Shown here one piece after another: positions 60,255 through 64,000 of a DNA stretch of 64,000 bases. The stretch lies in contig NZ_JAGIOE010000001.1 in assembly GCF_017876575.1 (NCBI RefSeq), positions 1,736,001 to 1,800,000 of the forward strand, written 5' to 3'. The stretch's first letter is position 1. The number at the start of each line of letters is the position of its first letter. The translations under genes were made by a program, and so were the position numbers. This DNA is from Paeniglutamicibacter psychrophenolicus. Lineage in GTDB: Bacteria; Actinomycetota; Actinomycetes; Actinomycetales; Micrococcaceae. The notes below the pieces were generated by a model. It had not been told where the DNA came from and searched no databases. It was given only the letters and a program-made list of their open reading frames with translations.

Positions 60255-60283
60255 AGAATAACCTGTTTTAGGCATGGCTAAAA
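60255..60283 (-). promoter_or_regulatory. mntH promoter with MntR/DtxR-type box
   Basis: On the minus strand TTTTAG (60278-60283), a 17-base spacer and TATTCT (60255-60260) form the promoter. The inverted repeat TTTTAG-GCATGG-CTAAAA (60266-60283, plus strand) covers the -35 box and most of the spacer and fits the DtxR/MntR box style (TTTAG...CTAAA). Mn-bound repressor here would shut mntH. Confidence 0.75.
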
Positions 60284-60372
60284 TACCTGGGTGGTTGATG
60301 TGTGCACGGCCTTGGCGGCCGATTCACCCGGCGAACCATCGCCGGGAGGGAACCCGAAAGCCCCGTGGATTG

Positions 60373-61206
60373 CTAGCGGGCGAAGTCGTAGCCAATCGAC
60401 CAGTCGCGGTACGGCGGCAGGAACCGCAGCACCAGCAGGGACTCGCGCTGCTTCTTGATCTCGGCGGCCGTCAGCGGCTTGACCTTGGACGCCTTGACCA
60501 GGGCCGCGTGGAATGCCTCGAAGGTGCCGGCCTTGGATTTTGCCATGGCCTTGGCCTGGTCGACGCCGATGTAGCGCAGGTGCCACGGCTCGTACTTGTA
60601 TCCGGTGACCTTTTCGCCGTCGGCCGGGTAGCGGACGATGAAGCCGAAGTCCGCGGCATTGGCGGCCAACCACTTCCCGCCGGCGGTGTCGCCGAAGCAT
60701 GCCTTGAGGTTGCAATGTCCGCTGGACAGGCCGATGTCCGCGGCCAGCCCGATCTGGTGTTCGCTGGTTCCGGCCGGTGCCGACAACCGCGTGGCGTATT
60801 CGATCCCGTAACGGGCCTTGTACCCGTTGAACAAGGACAGCTGGCGGTCATAGGAACGGTAGGCGCTGAGCACGGCCAGGGACTGGGAATCCTTGCGCGC
60901 CCCCTTGAGCAGGGACTCCAGCGCGGTGGCGGCATCCTTGCGCAACTCGTGCCCGCTGCCGGCCACGCCGCGCAGGTCCTTGGGCTTGTAGTTCACCGGA
61001 TCCAGGGGGTGGTCCCTACTCACCAGCGCCAGGTAGGAACCCTGGTCCTTGGTCAGCTCCTCGGTCGTCGGTGGTTTCGGCTGCTTTTCGACATGCACCC
61101 GCGCCGCAGCGGGTGCCGCGGGAGCGGCCTGTGCGGCGATCGGGGCTGCCAGCACCAGGCTGGCGCCCAGCAACAGGGCGGGAATGCCGGCACGAAACAA
61201 AGACAC
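60373..61206 (-). CDS. D-alanyl-D-alanine carboxypeptidase, M15 (VanY) family
   Basis: A 277-residue exported zinc peptidase that trims peptidoglycan stem peptides. It has a signal peptide (about 1-30) and the M15B motifs [21 protein letters not shown] (His and Asp zinc ligands) and EPWHLRYIG (Glu base and His ligand). Two Cys in [10 protein letters not shown] likely pair. The GTG start at 61206 has AAGGGA upstream. It is divergent from dcd. Confidence 0.92.
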   Translation of the reverse strand: MSLFRAGIPALLLGASLVLAAPIAAQAAPAAPAAARVHVEKQPKPPTTEELTKDQGSYLALVSRDHPLDPVNYKPKDLRGVAGSGHELRKDAATALESLLKGARKDSQSLAVLSAYRSYDRQLSLFNGYKARYGIEYATRLSAPAGTSEHQIGLAADIGLSSGHCNLKACFGDTAGGKWLAANAADFGFIVRYPADGEKVTGYKYEPWHLRYIGVDQAKAMAKSKAGTFEAFHAALVKASKVKPLTAAEIKKQRESLLVLRFLPPYRDWSIGYDFAR

Positions 61207-61372
61207 GATGTCCCTTCGGGGAATGTAGCAAGATGGATCCCCTTCAGGATAGCCGCTGGGGCCATGGTTCGCCCATGTCGGAGGGCGCGCAGCGCCCGGT
61301 CCCGGGCCGGATGCGGCACGGTCCGGCCGGCTCGGCGAGGTCACCAATGCCCGGTCCACGTGCCCAATGGGA

Positions 61373-61378
61373 TATTTT
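61373..61378 (+). promoter_or_regulatory. -10 box of a probable leaderless promoter (dcd)
   Basis: TATTTT, 7 bases before the GTG start at 61386; there is no ribosome binding site. Confidence 0.5.
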
Positions 61379-61385
61379 GGGTAGC

Positions 61386-61967
61386 GTGCTGATTTCTGAT
61401 GGTGATATTCGACGCGAGCTGGCCTCCGAACGTATTAAGTTGGACCCCTACGACCCGGAGATGATCCAGCCGGCGAGCGTGGATGTGAGGCTCGATAGGT
61501 TCTTCCGGCTTTTCGACAACCACAAGTACGCCCACATCGATCCGGCCGCGGACCAGCCCGAGCTGACGCGCCTGGTGGAGGTCGCTCCCGACGAGGCATT
61601 CATCCTGCACCCGGGGGAATTCGTGCTGGGCTCGACGTACGAAACCGTCACGCTGCCCACCGACATCGCCGCCCGGCTCGAGGGCAAGAGCTCGCTGGGC
61701 CGTCTGGGCCTGTTGACCCACTCGACCGCCGGATTCATCGACCCGGGCTTCTCCGGGCATGTGACCCTGGAACTGTCGAACATGGCGACCCTGCCGATCA
61801 AGCTGTGGCCGGGATCGAAGATCGGGCAGCTGTGCTTCTTCAAGCTGTCCTCGCCGGCCGAGCACCCCTACGGGTCGGGTGCCTACGGCAACCGCTACCA
61901 GGGCCAGCGCGGTCCCACCGCATCGCGCAGCCACCTGAACTTCCACCGCACGACGCTGGAAAACTAG
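61386..61967 (+). CDS. dcd: dCTP deaminase
   Basis: A 193-residue trimeric enzyme forming dUTP (or dUMP in bifunctional members) from dCTP. Conserved blocks are [12 protein letters not shown] at the start, [12 protein letters not shown], the catalytic [14 protein letters not shown] (Glu and Ser-Ser), [13 protein letters not shown], and GQLCFFKL. The GTG at 61386 is 7 bases after TATTTT and gives the usual family length. It is followed by a hairpin. Confidence 0.96.
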   Translation: MLISDGDIRRELASERIKLDPYDPEMIQPASVDVRLDRFFRLFDNHKYAHIDPAADQPELTRLVEVAPDEAFILHPGEFVLGSTYETVTLPTDIAARLEGKSSLGRLGLLTHSTAGFIDPGFSGHVTLELSNMATLPIKLWPGSKIGQLCFFKLSSPAEHPYGSGAYGNRYQGQRGPTASRSHLNFHRTTLEN

Positions 61968-61993
61968 CCACAACCTTTTTGGTGTTCGTGTGC

Positions 61994-62025
61994 GTGCGCA
62001 GGTCCGGGGAACCGGGCCTGCGCAC
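61994..62025. terminator. Hairpin terminator between dcd and the GNAT gene
   Basis: GTGCGCAGGTCCGG pairs with CCGGGCCTGCGCAC (one G-T wobble) over 14 positions around GGAA, between convergent genes. Confidence 0.8.
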
Positions 62026-62057
62026 GTGCTTAAGCGCCAGACCGGGGCCGCACGTCC

Positions 62058-62543
62058 CTACAGCTGCAACTTCATGCCCTCGTGGCTCGCGGTGAATCCG
62101 AGCTCCGCATAGAAACGGTGCGCGTCGGCGCGGCTCTTGTCTGTCGTCAACTGCACCAACGAGCAGCCCTGGGACCGCGCGTACCCGATGCACCACTGCA
62201 GGAATTTCCTCCCCACGCCGCGCCCGCGGTAGTCGGCATGGGTGCGCACCGCCTCGATCTGCGCGCGCCAGGCCCCGCGGCGGGACAGACCCGGGATGAG
62301 CGAGAGCTGCAGCATGGCGATGACCTGCCCGGCATGCTCGCACACCAGCAAGCGGTGCGCCGGGTCCCTCTCGATTGCCTCGAAGGCCGCCAAATAAGGC
62401 CCCGAATCGTCCCTGGGTGCGTCCCGTGTTGCGCCCAGTTGGTCATCGGCCAGCATCGACAGGAGCGCGGGAAGGTCGGCCCGAGCCGCATCGCGAACCG
62501 CGACCTCCAGCCCGGGGACCTCCAAACGGGCAAGGTGCTTCAC
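62058..62543 (-). CDS. GNAT family N-acetyltransferase
   Basis: A 161-residue acetyltransferase. The acetyl-CoA motif is [13 protein letters not shown] (Q/R-x-x-G-x-G/A type) after EAVRTHAD, and the late helix [18 protein letters not shown] is typical. Its GTG overlaps the stop of the malate dehydrogenase gene (GTGA), so the two are coupled. The substrate is unknown; small-molecule or protein amines are possible. Confidence 0.85.
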   Translation of the reverse strand: MKHLARLEVPGLEVAVRDAARADLPALLSMLADDQLGATRDAPRDDSGPYLAAFEAIERDPAHRLLVCEHAGQVIAMLQLSLIPGLSRRGAWRAQIEAVRTHADYRGRGVGRKFLQWCIGYARSQGCSLVQLTTDKSRADAHRFYAELGFTASHEGMKLQL

Positions 62544-63601
62544 CGGCCGTCCCTTCCGTAACCGCGTTCGATCAGCCCCATGGAGGCGACCATCTCGCGT
62601 TCCTCCTCCAGCTCGCTGACCGAGGCCGCGATCCGGGCACGCACCCCGGCTTCCGGCTCTAGCCCCTGCTGGATCTGCCAGGCGCCGTCGCGCGAGTGCA
62701 CGGGGAAGGAACTGACCAGGCCCCGCGGCACGCCGTAGGATCCGTCCGAGACCACCCCCGCCGAGGTCCACGAATCGGTGGTTCCCGAGACCCAGTCATG
62801 GACGTGGTCGATGGCGGCGGCCGCGGCCGAGGCCGCCGAGGAGGAGCCGCGCACCGCAATGATCTCCGCCCCGCGCTTGGCAACCCGGGGGATGAAGGTC
62901 TCCGCCAACCAGGACTCGAGGCTGCAGGTGCCGCCCAGGGCCTCGGTCAGCGCCTGGGGCAGCGGGCGGCGCGTGCCGTCGGGGCCCCGGACCCAGCCGT
63001 GGGAGATGTCCGGGACCTGGGAGGCGGAGTGGTTGCCCCAGATGATGACGTTGCCGATTCCCGCCACGGGGACATCCAGGGTGCGGGCCACTTGCGCCAG
63101 CGCCCTGTTGTGGTCCAGGCGGGTCATGGCGGTGAAGCGTTCGGGGGGAACGTCCGGTGCATGGGCCGCGGCGATCAACGCGTTGGTGTTGGCGGGGTTT
63201 CCCACCACCAGCACGCGCACGTCGGCGGCCGCATGGGCGTTGATGGCAGCACCCTGCGGGCCGAAGATCGCACCGTTGGCCGACAGCAGGTCAGCGCGTT
63301 CCATCCCGGCCCCGCGCGGCCGGGAACCGACAAGCAGGGCCACGTTGGCGCCCTCGAAGCCGCGGGCAGGATCGCTTGTCACTTCCACCGATGCCAGCGA
63401 GCCGAACGCACAGTCCTGCAATTCCAGGGCGCTGCCCTCGGCCGATTTCATGCCGGCAGGGATTTCCAGCAGCTGCAGTCTCACCGGGGTTCCGGGTCCG
63501 AACATGGCCCCGGAGGCGATGCGGAACAGCAGCGCGTAGCCGATCTGCCCTCCGGCTCCGGTCACGGTGACGGTGACGGTCACGGGTGTTGGTGTGCTCA
63601 T
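62540..63601 (-). CDS. mdh: Malate dehydrogenase
   Basis: A 353-residue NAD-dependent malate dehydrogenase linking malate and oxaloacetate in the TCA cycle. The NAD motif [12 protein letters not shown] is near residue 13, TRLDHNRA carries a substrate Arg and catalytic Asp, and [13 protein letters not shown] carries the catalytic His. The N-terminus has an odd VTVTVTVT stretch from short DNA repeats. The ATG at 63601 is used. A fumarase lies about 4 kb away, but not in one operon. Confidence 0.93.
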   Translation of the reverse strand: MSTPTPVTVTVTVTGAGGQIGYALLFRIASGAMFGPGTPVRLQLLEIPAGMKSAEGSALELQDCAFGSLASVEVTSDPARGFEGANVALLVGSRPRGAGMERADLLSANGAIFGPQGAAINAHAAADVRVLVVGNPANTNALIAAAHAPDVPPERFTAMTRLDHNRALAQVARTLDVPVAGIGNVIIWGNHSASQVPDISHGWVRGPDGTRRPLPQALTEALGGTCSLESWLAETFIPRVAKRGAEIIAVRGSSSAASAAAAAIDHVHDWVSGTTDSWTSAGVVSDGSYGVPRGLVSSFPVHSRDGAWQIQQGLEPEAGVRARIAASVSELEEEREMVASMGLIERGYGRDGR

Positions 63602-63652
63602 GGCTTCATGCAACCACCAATGACGGGCAAAAGCCACGGTCCGCCAAGCGGC

Positions 63653-64000
63653 CTACGCGGATGCGCGTGGGCCCCGAACCGGGATCAGCAACAGCAGCCC
63701 CAACAGCAGCACCACCAGGATGCCCAGGATGCCGTAGCGCTGGGCCTGCGCCACGTGCGGGGCAGCCAACGCGATGGAGGCGGCAAAGAGCGCCGGGGCC
63801 AGGAAGCTGACGGCGCGGCCGGTGGTGGCATAGAGCCCGAACAGCTCGCCCTCCTGCCCGGCCGGGGCCAGCCGGGCCAGGAAGGCGCGGCTGGAGGCCT
63901 GGGCGGGACCGACGAACAGGCACAGCAGCAACCCGAAGATCCAGAAGCCCGAGGCATCGGGGGAGAAGAACACCCCTAGGCCGGCGACCAACAACCCGAT
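63653..64000 (-). CDS. MFS transporter (UMF1/Atg22-like), cut by window edge
   Basis: The visible 115 residues are the C-terminal end of a polytopic protein and the frame runs off the window. Three hydrophobic helices are seen, with LARLAPAGQEGELFGLYATTGR, a loop typical of the UMF1 (YxiO/Atg22-like) branch of the major facilitators. Substrate is unknown; in relatives amino acid or sugar export is suspected. Confidence 0.8.
   Translation of the reverse strand: MGLLVAGLGVFFSPDASGFWIFGLLLCLFVGPAQASSRAFLARLAPAGQEGELFGLYATTGRAVSFLAPALFAASIALAAPHVAQAQRYGILGILVVLLLGLLLLIPVRGPRASA

Noticed and set aside
63560-63588. GGTGAC repeats at the start of mdh
   Set aside because: They simply encode the Val-Thr repeats at the protein N-terminus; no spacer or inverted structure.

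Overview
The window looks like chromosomal DNA of a high-GC actinobacterium. The best guess is a member of the Micrococcaceae (Arthrobacter / Paeniglutamicibacter type). Support for this is: high GC with strong third-position bias; many GTG starts; frequent TANNNT boxes 5-8 nt before start codons, i.e. probable leaderless mRNAs; and the gene content (PucR, an HU protein beginning M-A-M-N-R-S, a zinc-ligand-free rpmB-rpmG-rpsN cluster, a CopD-CtaG fusion). No insertion sequence, prophage, CRISPR array or plasmid gene was recognised. The genus is inferred, not proven.

Layout. 1-7.4 kb: cut GNAT gene, magnesium transporter mgtE with a long unexplained leader, a Vms1/baeRF-like protein, an orphan zinc/manganese binding lipoprotein, a YibE/F membrane protein, a methyltransferase and a small unknown gene. 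7.4-13.4 kb: a tightly packed operon (amidohydrolase, FAD oxidoreductase, cupin, aminobutyraldehyde-type dehydrogenase) opposite a TetR regulator, with a 9-bp perfect inverted repeat over the operon's -35 box. 13.4-15.2 kb: three small envelope proteins. 15.3-20 kb: omega-aminotransferase and methylmalonate-semialdehyde dehydrogenase opposite a PucR regulator. 20.2-25.3 kb: DAACS symporter, large acyl-CoA dehydrogenase, and a SufR-like regulator divergent from a DoxX-like membrane protein with repeated CTAAAGTTAG operators. 25.5-34.9 kb: 14-TM exporter, Lrp regulator plus putrescine-type aminotransferase, and a polyamine ABC transporter with two tandem binding proteins. 35-39.6 kb: MarR, rpmB-rpmG-rpsN, small membrane proteins, DUF1992, SDR, HU. 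39.8-46.2 kb: copper / cytochrome-oxidase-assembly-like cluster (membrane protein, CopC, CopD-CtaG fusion, lipoprotein, thioredoxin-NHL). 46.4-54.7 kb: MarR-MFS pair, membrane-anchored unknown, HerA-like ATPase, amino-acid ABC transporter, AEC permease, tRNA-Gly(CCC). 54.8-64 kb: K+/H+ antiporter pair, SseB-like protein, class I fumarase, mntH with an MntR-type box, VanY-like peptidase, dcd, malate dehydrogenase with a coupled GNAT, and a cut MFS gene.

How the parts fit. Amine use dominates the first half. The potDDABC-like transporter imports polyamines. The Lrp-linked aminotransferase and the TetR-controlled oxidase/dehydrogenase operon can turn putrescine-like amines into 4-aminobutyrate. 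The PucR-linked aminotransferase and CoA-acylating dehydrogenase can take beta-amino acids to acyl-CoA. Metal handling (Mg, Zn/Mn, Mn, Cu) recurs throughout. Most operons are short and end in strong hairpins. All functional calls rest on motifs and gene order read by eye; no database search was run.
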